Source: RGIG995 sp045652445 (GTDB lineage Bacteria; Bacillota; Clostridia; Oscillospirales; UBA644). From it: a stretch of 64,000 nucleotides of DNA. A model generated the notes under the pieces. That model was not told the origin of the DNA. It saw only the letters and a list, made by a program, of their open reading frames with translations, and did no database searches. A program made the position numbers and the translations under genes. The stretch covers positions 1-64,000 of the forward strand of contig JAZRUJ010000028.1 in assembly GCA_045652445.1 (NCBI GenBank), read 5' to 3'. This document shows, piece after piece, positions 52,421 to 60,468 of the stretch; position 1 is the first letter of the stretch, and each line of letters opens with the position of its first letter.

Positions 52421-52530
52421 TATCCTTTGAATTAAAAAACATAAAGACCTTGTTCGAATGAACAAGGTCTTTTTTTCTATAAAACATTCTCGCAAAGAAA
52501 TCCCTTTGAGTAGAAAAAGGAAGGACAAAT
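52421..52530. repeat. Left copy of imperfect direct repeat, with terminator
   Basis: This segment and 59054-59190 share TATCCTTTGAAT, then the hairpin AAAGACCTTGTTC / GAACAAGGTCTTT, then CTCGCAAAG, then CCCTTTG and TAGAAAAAGGAAGGA in the same order and orientation. The hairpin with its T-run (52443-52476) is also a good terminator for guaA. The pair brackets the foreign-looking cassette. Confidence 0.75.
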
Positions 52531-52728
52531 CCTTCGTCTTTTTCCTCATCTTCTTTCTCACAAAAGAAGATAACATTTCTTTGATTTGTAACAATAAATG
52601 CTTTGTATGTTGATATTTCCTTGGCATACAATCGCCCCCTTGATATGGTATATTCATTCTACCACATCAAGGGGGTTTTTGTCTATTGTCCGTTTTTAAC
52701 GGATTTGTTCATTTGCGGGATGTTTATT
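52531..52728. other. Gene-free stretch before the cassette regulator
   Basis: The stretch holds a long hairpin (stem near CCCCCTTGATATGGTA 52635-52650 with 52660-52675, one mismatch) followed by TTTTTGT, a rightward terminator with no matching gene. Leftward frames of 70-80 codons that start inside the hairpin run into the repeat and are low in complexity; I do not call them. Confidence 0.55.
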
Positions 52729-53559
52729 TTAACTGTTCTTTCGAAATTGTAGGGGCGTCACGCCCATCTGCTTTTTAAAGGCACGGATGAAATAGTTATA
52801 ATCGGGGAATCCCAGCTCGGCGGCAATCACCGTAATGGGTACATTGGTCTCCCGCAATGCCTCAAGAGACATTTGGATTCGTTTATTCAAAATATACTTT
52901 CCGATGGTCGTGCCAAACTCTTCCTCGAACAGACGGTAAAGGGCATTCTTGGAAAGAAAGAATTTTCGACAAATCTCCTCCACGTACAACTTTTCCTTGA
53001 TGTGTTCGAGAATATACTGCTCGATCTTGATGGAAAGCATACTGCGATGATGGCGAATCAGACTGTCGTCCCAAAAATTCTTAATGAGGATCAAGAGAAT
53101 TTTTTGAAGGGCGTTGAATTTCTCGGTGGACACCACGGGAATTTCCTCGTAAAGCTTGAGCATGGGCTCACGGTCAAGCTCGTAAATCTCAAGCGCCTTT
53201 CCCACCTTTTTTACCGACGAATAGGTCTCCCCTTCATCGCGAAACTGACCGATCTGCATAAAGGCGATCAACGTGTCCTCGTAGATTACAGGCATGACGG
53301 TTTCCATCAAACCTGCATGGCAAGTATAAGAGATCGTCGTTCTGCTTTTTGCCGCCTCCTTCATGTGCGCAAGATTGGAACGATTGCAATTCTTTTTACG
53401 CTCGCCATCCTCTCGGATTCTCATGCAATAATTCGAGTACGTAGGGGAGGTTGCCACTATATTCATCTCGGAATCGTAAAAGGTTACGGCGATTCCCGTG
53501 GCAATATAAAAGTCAAATAAAAGCCGCTTGATTTTTTCAATATTAAAAATGTAATTCAT
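52729..53559 (-). CDS. AraC-family regulator with PocR sensory domain
   Basis: The 276-residue protein has an N-terminal PocR domain (about 1-165: FYIATGIAVTFYDSEMNIV, then KKNCNRSNLAHMKEA and CHAGLMETVMPV, a Cys-containing ligand pocket) and a C-terminal AraC DNA-binding domain with two helix-turn-helices (LYVEEICRKFFLSKNALYRLF; VPITVIAAELGFPDYNYFIRAFKKQ). The ATG at 53559 has no ribosome site; the -10 box ends 6 nt before it, so the mRNA should be leaderless. It diverges from the catabolic operon at 53704 and most likely activates it, since that promoter lacks a good -35. Confidence 0.9.
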   Translation of the reverse strand: MNYIFNIEKIKRLLFDFYIATGIAVTFYDSEMNIVATSPTYSNYCMRIREDGERKKNCNRSNLAHMKEAAKSRTTISYTCHAGLMETVMPVIYEDTLIAFMQIGQFRDEGETYSSVKKVGKALEIYELDREPMLKLYEEIPVVSTEKFNALQKILLILIKNFWDDSLIRHHRSMLSIKIEQYILEHIKEKLYVEEICRKFFLSKNALYRLFEEEFGTTIGKYILNKRIQMSLEALRETNVPITVIAAELGFPDYNYFIRAFKKQMGVTPLQFRKNS

Positions 53560-53565
53560 ATTTTT

Positions 53566-53594
53566 ATTATAACACAAGCTCAAAAAAATGTCAA
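53566..53594 (-). promoter_or_regulatory. Promoter giving a leaderless regulator mRNA
   Basis: Read leftward: TTGACA (53589-53594), 17-base spacer, TATAAT (53566-53571). The expected start of transcription coincides with the A of the ATG at 53559. Confidence 0.8.
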
Positions 53595-53639
53595 TAGTTT
53601 TCTATTCGGGAAAATAATGCTACTTTTCAAAACAAAATA

Positions 53640-53703
53640 GGCTATCAATTTTTTTCTCATTTTGTTATGATATATTTAGTAAACAAAGATAGGAAGATTG
53701 ATC
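53640..53703 (+). promoter_or_regulatory. Probable activator-dependent promoter of the cassette operon
   Basis: A TATGAT -10 box lies near 53666 with no TTGACA-like -35 at 17 bases, followed by AGGAAG before the ATG at 53704. A weak -35 opposite a divergent AraC gene suggests activation by that protein. Confidence 0.5.
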
Positions 53704-54366
53704 ATGGAAATTCAAACGATTCTTCGCGCCGTTGCGAAAGCATACCGAGATTTTGCCCATGCCTTTTCTCCGGAAAAAAATACTGATGCTCTTTTTTTCG
53801 CCTTTGAGCATTCCCTTCTTGAAAGCCTTGGCGAATGCGAAATCGTATATGACTACATCTGGGGTCGGGATACTTTAAATGTGGACGGTGTAACCAAAAG
53901 TTATCTTCCGCGAACAGGCGACACGCTGATTATGGATATTAGCGTCGGCATTGACGATGTCTTTTGCGACGTATGCCGAACTTATTTTGTAGGAGAACCC
54001 TCCGAGAAGCAAAAACAAGCTTACCAAACGGTGTTGGATTCCCTTCGGGCAGGTCATCATGCCTTGCGTGCCGGTGCGAAAGCTTCCGAAATCTACCACG
54101 CGGTCAATTCCGTTTATCAAAAAGAGGGCAAGGAGTTGATCCATCACGCGGGACACAGAATTGGGGAAAAACCATTACTGCAACCTCAATTTTTACCCGA
54201 AAACGATACCCCGCTCGCGGAAGGAAGCATCTACACGGTGGAATCGGGACTTTACGAGGACTTTGGCATTCGCCTTGAAAACGATTTTTTGATCGAAAAA
54301 ACGGGAGCGGTTGATCTTTTCGAAGATCTTCTTCCCTTGGATATGAAGGAGTATATACTGAGATGA
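53704..54366 (+). CDS. M24-family metallohydrolase (pita-bread fold)
   Basis: The 220-residue protein consists only of the catalytic domain of the Xaa-Pro aminopeptidase/creatinase family. All five metal ligands can be placed: Asp in LIMDISVG, Asp in FCDVCRT, His in LIHHAGHR, Glu in YTVESG and Glu in IRLENDF. The N-terminal creatinase domain is missing, as in methionine aminopeptidases and in small catabolic relatives. It is first in the operon and overlaps the next gene by ATGA. In this setting an amidohydrolase or C-N hydrolase role on an amino- or amido-sugar acid is more likely than general peptide trimming; that is inference. Confidence 0.85.
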   Translation: MEIQTILRAVAKAYRDFAHAFSPEKNTDALFFAFEHSLLESLGECEIVYDYIWGRDTLNVDGVTKSYLPRTGDTLIMDISVGIDDVFCDVCRTYFVGEPSEKQKQAYQTVLDSLRAGHHALRAGAKASEIYHAVNSVYQKEGKELIHHAGHRIGEKPLLQPQFLPENDTPLAEGSIYTVESGLYEDFGIRLENDFLIEKTGAVDLFEDLLPLDMKEYILR

Positions 54367-55184
54367 GTAAATTATTAACAGGTCCTTTTGCCGTTTTGAT
54401 GACCCCCTTTGTTGGAACAAAGATCGACGAGGAAGCCTTTGTAGCACAGATCAAGCTGGCAAACGAAAGCGACATTTCCGGATTTGTAACCAACGGAAGC
54501 ACGGCAGAGTACATTCAGCTTTCTCTTGAAGAGCAGATGCGAGTATCCGAGCTGACCGCCAAGGAAAAAGCAAAGAACAAAAAACTGATTGTCAGTGCAT
54601 GCACAGGTAATCTTGCCGATACGGTTAAGCTTTGCCGTCACGCGGGAAGCATTGGTGCCGATGCGGTGCTGGTTTGTCCTCCCTACTATTTCAAGTATCC
54701 TACAAAGGAGCGGGAGGAGTATTTCAAGCGCGTGGCAGATCTCTCTCCCGTTCCTGTGGTCCTCTACAGCGTTCCATTCTTCACGCAGGAGATTGAGCTG
54801 GACGTGGTATTCCGTCTTTTTGAGCATAAAAACATTGTGGGAATCAAAGACAGCAGTGCCAACATGAAACGTCTGTTGCACATGGCAGAGTATACCGACG
54901 GCAAGGACATTTCGATTATGACGGGTACGGACGATATTCTGATCTCCGCACTTGTAGGCGGTTGTGCAGGAAGCCTAACGGCATTTGCCGCCATATATCC
55001 CCACCAGATCGCGGCACTTTACGCGGCGGTTGCCAAAGGAGATCTGAAAACGGCAAAGGAGATCCAATACTCGATGATGCCCAAGCTTCGCGAGGCGGAT
55101 TCCCAAACCTTCCCCAGAGGCTACAAAAAATTAATGGCAGAAGCCGTAGGCTTCGCCTTCGGTGACAAGGAGGTATCCGAGTGA
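54363..55184 (+). CDS. DapA/NanA-family class I aldolase or lyase
   Basis: The 273-residue TIM-barrel protein belongs to the dihydrodipicolinate synthase/N-acetylneuraminate lyase family. The Schiff-base lysine lies in GIKDSS (about residue 158), the family segment FVTNGSTAEYIQLS near residue 40 and the tyrosine region VVLYSVPFFT near 130. The NGSTAE loop suggests a 2-keto-3-deoxy sugar acid aldolase more than lysine synthesis. It overlaps both neighbours. The likely role is splitting the dehydratase product into pyruvate and an aldehyde, which is inference from context. Confidence 0.88.
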   Translation: MSKLLTGPFAVLMTPFVGTKIDEEAFVAQIKLANESDISGFVTNGSTAEYIQLSLEEQMRVSELTAKEKAKNKKLIVSACTGNLADTVKLCRHAGSIGADAVLVCPPYYFKYPTKEREEYFKRVADLSPVPVVLYSVPFFTQEIELDVVFRLFEHKNIVGIKDSSANMKRLLHMAEYTDGKDISIMTGTDDILISALVGGCAGSLTAFAAIYPHQIAALYAAVAKGDLKTAKEIQYSMMPKLREADSQTFPRGYKKLMAEAVGFAFGDKEVSE

Positions 55185-56209
55185 AAGCAGCAGTATGGCT
55201 TGGTGATAATCAGGTAGAGGTACGAGAGGTGCCGATTCCCGAGATCGGCGAGGAAGAAGCGCTTCTCAAGGTACGTGCGGCAGGTGTTTGCTCCACTGAC
55301 TTTCATATTATCTCGGGTAAATTAAAGATTGGAAAATCCCCCAACGTGCAGGGTCATGAGATCTGCGGTGAGGTGGTAAAGATCAATTCGAGAAGGACCG
55401 ATATTCCCGTCGGTCAGCGTTGTGTGGTTTCCACCTCCATCGGTTGCGGCTACTGCGATGCCTGCCGTGAGGGAAAACAGTACATCTGTAACGATAGCAG
55501 AGAGATCGGTTATTACCCACACAACGGCGGCTATGCCGAATACGTAAAGGTTCCCGTATCTGCCATCGTACCCATCTCGGACGCAGTCAGCGACAAGGCG
55601 GGCGCAATTCTTGAAAGCACGGTTTGTCCCACCGAATCCCTCATGCGAATCGGCGTTCCCTTTGGCGGAAGTGTTTTGGTTGCGGGAACGGGCCCTGCTG
55701 GTATTTCCTTTATTATTGTGGCTAAGCTAATGGGCGCGGACAAGGTGATCGTTCTGGTACGCGATGAGGAATCTACGAAGCGTGCCTTCGAATTCGGTGC
55801 GACGCATGTGGTAAATCTTAAGACCTCTCCCTCCCCTGTGGCAGAGGTTGAAGAGATCACAGGCGGCAAGAAAGCAGATATTGTAATCGAGGCAACGGGT
55901 GCGAAGAGTGTGATTGAATCCATACCCGACTATGTAAAGAAGGGCGGGAACATCATTCTTTACGGAATCCCCTCGGCTGAAGAGCAGATCGTCTTCCCTG
56001 TTACCAAGATGATCGTTGAGGAGATCTCGGTACACGGTGCGGTAGGAAATACCAAGGCATGGTATCCGCTGGTTAAGATGATCGAATGCGGCAAATTGGA
56101 TCTGGATCGTCTTGTTACCCACGAGTTTTCGCTGGACGAGATCAATGATGCGTTTGATCTTTTCCGCAACAAGGATAAGACCCTGATTAAGGCAGTTATT
56201 AAGTTTTAA
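55181..56209 (+). CDS. Zinc-dependent medium-chain alcohol/polyol dehydrogenase
   Basis: The 342-residue protein is a medium-chain dehydrogenase. It has the catalytic-zinc region CSTDFHIISG and GHEICGEVV, the four-cysteine structural zinc loop CGYCDACREGKQYIC, and the NAD motif VAGTGPAGIS. Members oxidise sugars, polyols or sugar acids such as L-idonate or threonine. The start is GTG at 55181, overlapping the previous stop (GTGA). Codons GAG and AAG are frequent here, unlike the GAA-dominated genes outside the cassette. Confidence 0.9.
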   Translation: MKAAVWLGDNQVEVREVPIPEIGEEEALLKVRAAGVCSTDFHIISGKLKIGKSPNVQGHEICGEVVKINSRRTDIPVGQRCVVSTSIGCGYCDACREGKQYICNDSREIGYYPHNGGYAEYVKVPVSAIVPISDAVSDKAGAILESTVCPTESLMRIGVPFGGSVLVAGTGPAGISFIIVAKLMGADKVIVLVRDEESTKRAFEFGATHVVNLKTSPSPVAEVEEITGGKKADIVIEATGAKSVIESIPDYVKKGGNIILYGIPSAEEQIVFPVTKMIVEEISVHGAVGNTKAWYPLVKMIECGKLDLDRLVTHEFSLDEINDAFDLFRNKDKTLIKAVIKF

Positions 56210-56236
56210 AATATAATTTTCAAAAGGAGAACGATT

Positions 56237-57355
56237 ATGAAAATCACAGACGTTGAGGTTGTTGTTGTCCGTCAGGACGAGGTAAAAATGATCGGTGACG
56301 GAAGTCAGGATACTGCGGTTATTCTGGTTCACACCGACGAGGGTATTACGGGTATCGGTGAGGTTGACAGCTCTCCCGAGGTCGTGAAGGCGATCGTTGA
56401 GACCCCGGCTTCCCACGACCAGTGCAGAGGCCTCAAGGAGATCCTCATCGGCGAAGACCCCACCAACGTAGAATACCTCTGGCACAAAATGTACCACTAC
56501 AGCTACTACTACACTCGCCGTTCTGTCGGTATCCACGCAATGAGCGGTATCGACATCGCCCTTTGGGATATCACGGGTAAGAAGTATGGTCTGCCCGTTT
56601 CCAAGCTGATCGGCGGTCGTTTCAGAGAAAAGATTCCTGCTTACTGCTCGGTTTTGATGCCCGGCACCAAGGAAGAAATCGACGAGCTTGTAGCACACCA
56701 TAAGGCAGACTGTAACTACCACGGTTATAAGTTCGGTTGGGGCGCTCTGGGCGAGAGCGAAGAAAAGGATATCAAGCTGGTTGAATATTGCCGCGAGGCA
56801 GTTGGAGACAACCGTCTAATGATCGACATCGGTATGAGATGGACCGATTATAAGTACGCACTCCGCGTTTCCAAAGAGTACGAAAAGCAGAAGGTCTACT
56901 GGTTGGAAGAGCCCTTCGCTCCCGACAGAACCCCTGATTTCGGCCGTCTTGCCGACAACATCAACATTTCTCTCGCATCGGGCGAGGAATTTGGTACGAT
57001 GTACGAGTTCCAGGATATGCTGGATAACGGCAGAGTGGACATCGTTCAGCCCGACATGAGCCGTTGCGGCGGTATCACCATGGCGAAGAAGATCGCCGAC
57101 ATGGCTTACCTGCGTGGTAAGAAACTGATCCCTCACGCATTCAAGACGGGTATTTTGATTGGTGCGACGCTGCAGCTGATTGCGGCAATTCCCAACGCCG
57201 ACATTCTTGAGTACTGTGCTCAGGAAACCGTTCTTTCGAAAAACCTCGTAAAACATCACTTCCAGCTCGATAAGGATGGTTATGTAACCATTCCCGACCT
57301 CCCCGGTATCGGTGTTGAGCTGAACATGGATATTCTGAACAAGTATAGGAGATAA
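56237..57355 (+). CDS. Enolase-superfamily acid-sugar dehydratase
   Basis: The 372-residue protein belongs to the mandelate racemase/muconate lactonizing group. Metal ligands are seen as Asp in LMIDIGMRW, Glu in YWLEEPFAP and Glu in ASGEEFG. The catalytic side has KFGWG near residue 160 and His in IPHAFKTG near residue 300. The pattern suggests dehydration of an aldonic or uronic-type acid sugar to a 2-keto-3-deoxy acid, the step before the DapA-type aldolase. The exact sugar cannot be read from sequence. AAAGGAGAACG precedes the ATG. Confidence 0.88.
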   Translation: MKITDVEVVVVRQDEVKMIGDGSQDTAVILVHTDEGITGIGEVDSSPEVVKAIVETPASHDQCRGLKEILIGEDPTNVEYLWHKMYHYSYYYTRRSVGIHAMSGIDIALWDITGKKYGLPVSKLIGGRFREKIPAYCSVLMPGTKEEIDELVAHHKADCNYHGYKFGWGALGESEEKDIKLVEYCREAVGDNRLMIDIGMRWTDYKYALRVSKEYEKQKVYWLEEPFAPDRTPDFGRLADNINISLASGEEFGTMYEFQDMLDNGRVDIVQPDMSRCGGITMAKKIADMAYLRGKKLIPHAFKTGILIGATLQLIAAIPNADILEYCAQETVLSKNLVKHHFQLDKDGYVTIPDLPGIGVELNMDILNKYRR

Positions 57356-57358
57356 GTT

Positions 57359-58075
57359 ATGAACCTTTTAGCTGTAGGATGTCATCCCGACGATCTGGAG
57401 ATCAATGCGGGCGGTACACTTGCAAAATGCGCTAAGCGCGGCGACAAGGTAACCATGTGTGTTCTTGGAAACGGAAGTGCAGGTCATAAGGTTTACTCCA
57501 AGGAGGAAATCGCGGCAATCCGTTTGCAGGAAGCAACGAACTCCGCTGCCATCATCGGTGCGGAATACATCAACCTTGGTGTAGACGATATGTTCCTTCG
57601 TCAGAACTACGATCTGCTCGTCAAACGTCTCTCCGACGTAATTCGCAAAGTCCGTCCCGACTTCATCATCACACACGGGCCTGACGAGTATATGGTAGAC
57701 CACAGCATCACCAATACCATCACCTTTGATGCCACCATGGCAGCTACCGTTGACCACTACCCTACCGATCATCCCGAATATCCCGTTTTTGAAAAATTCA
57801 CCCCAATTTTCCAAATGGAAAACACCATGCTGATCAACTCCTTCCCCGAGATTTTTGTGGATATTTCCGATACGGTTGATACGAAGGTTGAGATGTTCAA
57901 GCAGCACAAGAGCCAACACGATTGGCTTCAGGCACACGACGGTAAGGATGTGGTAGAGGACATGCTTGCCTGTGCCAGACTGAGAGGCGTTCAATGTAAC
58001 ACCCGTTACGTAGAGGGCTTTACGATTCTCAAGCAGTCTCACCATCTGCCCTTGAAGAGATACCTACCCGAATGA
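57359..58075 (+). CDS. PIG-L/LmbE-family deacetylase
   Basis: The 238-residue protein has the zinc motif GCHPDDLE at its N-terminus and the later histidine in MVDHSIT, as in N-acetylglucosaminyl-type deacetylases (MshB, BshB, PIG-L, DgpB-like). It is 3 nt behind the dehydratase and overlaps the next gene by ATGA. In a catabolic unit it could remove an N-acyl group from the incoming sugar or glycoside. Substrate unknown. Confidence 0.9.
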   Translation: MNLLAVGCHPDDLEINAGGTLAKCAKRGDKVTMCVLGNGSAGHKVYSKEEIAAIRLQEATNSAAIIGAEYINLGVDDMFLRQNYDLLVKRLSDVIRKVRPDFIITHGPDEYMVDHSITNTITFDATMAATVDHYPTDHPEYPVFEKFTPIFQMENTMLINSFPEIFVDISDTVDTKVEMFKQHKSQHDWLQAHDGKDVVEDMLACARLRGVQCNTRYVEGFTILKQSHHLPLKRYLPE

Positions 58076-58989
58076 TCGTAAAAGAGTCAAAATTCAAGAA
58101 CGTCCTTGCCTTTGAGCTGATCACAAAAAGCAACACGGCAAAGGTCGTTCCCTTGGAGGGCGGAAAGATCGCGTCCTTCAAGGATCGAAAAAGCGGAAAG
58201 GAATATCTCCTGCAAAATCCGTCCGAGAAGTTTTTACATACGGGATTTGACGACGACTTTGTAGATGGTGAGTGTTGCGGCTTTGACGACATGTTTCCCA
58301 CCATCGACCCTGTTTCGGTGACCTATCCCGATGGAACAATCATGGAGTATCCCGATCATGGTGAGGTCGCCCGTGTTTCCTTTTCCTATGAGGCTACCGA
58401 AGATTCCCTCACCCTTCACTTCTCATCCGCACGGTTTGGTTATGAGTATACCAAGACCTTTCGGGAGAGTGCGGAGGGTGGCTTACAGGTGGATTATCGA
58501 ATTGAAAACCGCTCGGATTACGATCTGGACGTTTTATGGGCAGCCCATTGTCTCGTAAATGCCGAGCAAGGCGGACAAGTTCTCGTTCCCTTCGGTGAGG
58601 GAGAGGACGTGGATATCATGTTCGACACAGTGTCCCGCTTTACACCCGGTGCGAGGATTCCCTTCCGCGAGGAATATTTTTTGACCACGTGGACGGTAGG
58701 TGCTCCCGAATGCAGAAAATTTTATTTTCCAAGAAAAGCTCCCGAGGGTTATCTGGGGTACCGCTATCCCTCAGGGGACGTGTTGATGATGGAATTTGAT
58801 CCTGATCGGATTTCCTGCATCGGAGTATGGGAAAACTTTGCCCGCTTCAACGGTGCCTACTGTATTGGCTTTGAGCCGAGCTCTGTAGGTTACGATACGG
58901 TTAAGAACGCCGAAAAATACGGGCAAAAGAGACCTATTAAAAAGGGTGAGAGTCTGGAATTTTTCATTCGGCTTACCGTAAAAAAATAA
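58072..58989 (+). CDS. Aldose 1-epimerase-like (galactose mutarotase fold) protein
   Basis: The 305-residue protein has the beta-sandwich pattern of the mutarotase superfamily: VVPLEGGKIASFKDRKSGKE near the start, GFDDMFPTIDP, and PYPDHGEVAR-like region (MEYPDHGEV) with a histidine at the usual place. A DUF4432/DUF4380-type relative is possible. It closes the six-gene unit, directly before a strong terminator, and likely acts on the anomeric centre of the substrate. Confidence 0.8.
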   Translation: MIVKESKFKNVLAFELITKSNTAKVVPLEGGKIASFKDRKSGKEYLLQNPSEKFLHTGFDDDFVDGECCGFDDMFPTIDPVSVTYPDGTIMEYPDHGEVARVSFSYEATEDSLTLHFSSARFGYEYTKTFRESAEGGLQVDYRIENRSDYDLDVLWAAHCLVNAEQGGQVLVPFGEGEDVDIMFDTVSRFTPGARIPFREEYFLTTWTVGAPECRKFYFPRKAPEGYLGYRYPSGDVLMMEFDPDRISCIGVWENFARFNGAYCIGFEPSSVGYDTVKNAEKYGQKRPIKKGESLEFFIRLTVKK

Positions 58990-58995
58990 AAAACG

Positions 58996-59045
58996 CCTCA
59001 GGCGGTGTGACTAAAAAACTCACACCCCTGAGGTGTACTTTTTTA
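58996..59045 (+). terminator. Terminator of the catabolic cassette
   Basis: A long stem CCTCAGG-GGTGTGA / TCACACC-CCTGAGG with one bulged C runs into TGTACTTTTTT. Confidence 0.88.
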
Positions 59046-59053
59046 AAAATTTT

Positions 59054-59190
59054 TATCCTTTGAATACAAAGACCTTGTTCATTTGAACAAGGTCTTTTTT
59101 CTTTCTTCATTTCTTCTTTTTCTCTTCCCTCGGCCTCGCAAAGCTCGGTCTCGGTCTCCCCTTTGCATAGAAAAAGGAAGGAAAAACATT
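59054..59190. repeat. Right copy of imperfect direct repeat, with second hairpin
   Basis: It matches 52421-52530 in order and orientation: TATCCTTTGAAT, hairpin AAAGACCTTGTTC / GAACAAGGTCTTT with T-run (59068-59100), CTCGCAAAG, CCCTTTG, TAGAAAAAGGAAGGA. It carries about 25 extra bases of CTCGGTC repeats in the middle. Confidence 0.75.
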
Positions 59191-59217
59191 GACATTTACA
59201 ATAAAACATGATATAAT
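59189..59217 (+). promoter_or_regulatory. Promoter of the LysR-type gene
   Basis: TTGACA (59189-59194), 17-base spacer, TATAAT (59212-59217). Its -35 touches the end of the right repeat. Confidence 0.85.
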
Positions 59218-59247
59218 GGACTGGATTACAAAAAGGCGGTGAGAGTT

Positions 59248-60168
59248 ATGAATCTTTTGCACATGAAGCATGCGTTGGAGGTAGCAAAAGCCGGTTCTCT
59301 GAGTAAAGCTTCGGAGGTTTTACTGATTGCGGCCCCGAACATTAGCCGTTCCATTAAGGAGCTGGAAACTGATCTTGGAATTACGATCTTTGACCGCACG
59401 CAAAACGGAATGAAGCTAACCCCTGACGGAGAAGAATTTATTAACTTTGCCAAGGGAATTCTTGGACAAATTGATGAGGTTGAAAAATTTTATAAAGCCG
59501 GTGCCCCGAAAAAACAAAAGTTTTCTATTTCCGTCCCCCGTGCCTGCTATATTTCCGAAGCCTTTGCCAATTTTTCCAGATCGCTAACAAAAGATTCTGC
59601 CGAGATTTTTTATAAAGAAACGAACTCCCAACGCACCATACGCAATATGGTAGAACACGATTATAAACTAGGCATTATCCGATATGCGGAAAATTATGAC
59701 AAATATTTCAAATCTATGCTGGAAGAAAAGGGCTTTCAGTACGAATTGGTCACAGAATTTACCTACTCCTTGATCATGAGTGCAGACAACCCTTTGGCAA
59801 AGAAAGAGCAAATTACGTTTGAAGATCTGACCAATTATATTGAAATAGCACATGCGGATCCCTACGTTCCCTCTATGCCTCTTTCCAAAGTGATAAAGGA
59901 AGAACTGCCCGATAATATTGACCGAAGAATTTTTATTTTTGAACGTGCAAGTCAATTTGATTTGTTATCTTTGAATCCCGAAACCTTTATGTGGGTCTCC
60001 TCTGCATCGAAGAGTTTACTGGATCGGTATAATTTAGTTTTGAAAAAATGTGATGACAATAAAAAAATATACAAAGACGTTTTGATTTACAAAAAGGGGT
60101 ACGAATTATCAAAACTTGACCGTCAGTTTATTGCAAACCTGTGCGAATCGAAGCGAAAGCATATATAA
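59248..60168 (+). CDS. LysR-family transcriptional regulator
   Basis: The 306-residue protein has the LysR winged helix at residues 1-60 (MKHALEVAKAGSLSKASEVLLIAAPNISRSI, interrupted here only for length, then TIFDRTQNGMKLTPDG) and a type 2 periplasmic-binding-like effector domain. AAGGCGG lies upstream of the ATG at 59248; a GTG three codons earlier would sit on it. It lies between the cassette and the adhE unit and could serve either. Codon use is GAA-rich, like the host genes. Confidence 0.92.
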   Translation: MNLLHMKHALEVAKAGSLSKASEVLLIAAPNISRSIKELETDLGITIFDRTQNGMKLTPDGEEFINFAKGILGQIDEVEKFYKAGAPKKQKFSISVPRACYISEAFANFSRSLTKDSAEIFYKETNSQRTIRNMVEHDYKLGIIRYAENYDKYFKSMLEEKGFQYELVTEFTYSLIMSADNPLAKKEQITFEDLTNYIEIAHADPYVPSMPLSKVIKEELPDNIDRRIFIFERASQFDLLSLNPETFMWVSSASKSLLDRYNLVLKKCDDNKKIYKDVLIYKKGYELSKLDRQFIANLCESKRKHI

Positions 60169-60321
60169 TCTCCCTCAAAGTTTCCTCTTTTTTTGTTATC
60201 AATACAGGTGTTATCGATAATGATAATGCTGATTATCTATTTTAAGAATTTTCAAACCTCAAAAAAAATGGTATAATAGGAGCATACCAAGAAAAATGGA
60301 GGTGCCGGTGGTGGAAAAGGC
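60169..60321 (+). promoter_or_regulatory. adhE upstream control region
   Basis: A promoter can be seen: TTTCAA (60250-60255), 16 bases, TATAAT (60272-60277). Just upstream lies GATAATGATAATGCTGATTATC (60216-60237), in which GATAAT and ATTATC form an inverted repeat around GCTG; the first 12 bases equal the start of the Fur box consensus. No TTGTTAA-N4-TTAACAA Rex site is evident. The transcript would run through the rex remnant into adhE. Confidence 0.55.
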
Positions 60322-60468
60322 TCGATTTCCAAGGCAACACTGGGAAGACTTCTCATGTATCTAAATTTTTTAAGAGACCTGCCGCCGGATAAAGCACCGC
60401 ACATTTCCGCAACGTCCATCGCTGCACACTTCCACTTGGGAGAAGTTCAAGTTCGAAAAATTGTGTAA
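60322..60468 (+). pseudogene. rex remnant: N-terminal DNA-binding domain only
   Basis: This 48-codon frame reads SISKATLGRLLMYLNFL, then a short linker, then HISATSIAAHFHLGEVQVRKIV and stops. It is the winged-helix N-terminus of the redox repressor Rex, down to the GEVQVRK hallmark. The NADH-binding Rossmann domain of about 130 residues is absent. No start codon lies in frame before the internal ATG of LLMYL; an ATG at 60296 with similar upstream residues (MEVPVVEK) is in another frame, so a frameshift separates the natural start from the domain. It ends 21 nt before adhE, a classical Rex target. Most likely a decayed rex; a remaining role for a mini-protein cannot be excluded. Confidence 0.78.

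Noticed and set aside
52401..52631. 76-codon leftward frame with a TTG start next to AAGGGGG
   Set aside because: The ribosome-like site is part of a terminator hairpin, the frame runs through the repeat and terminator, and the right repeat copy does not keep the same frame.
60169..60300. Rex operator upstream of adhE
   Set aside because: TTGTTAT occurs once at 60193, but no inverted TTGTTAA-N4-TTAACAA pair can be formed.
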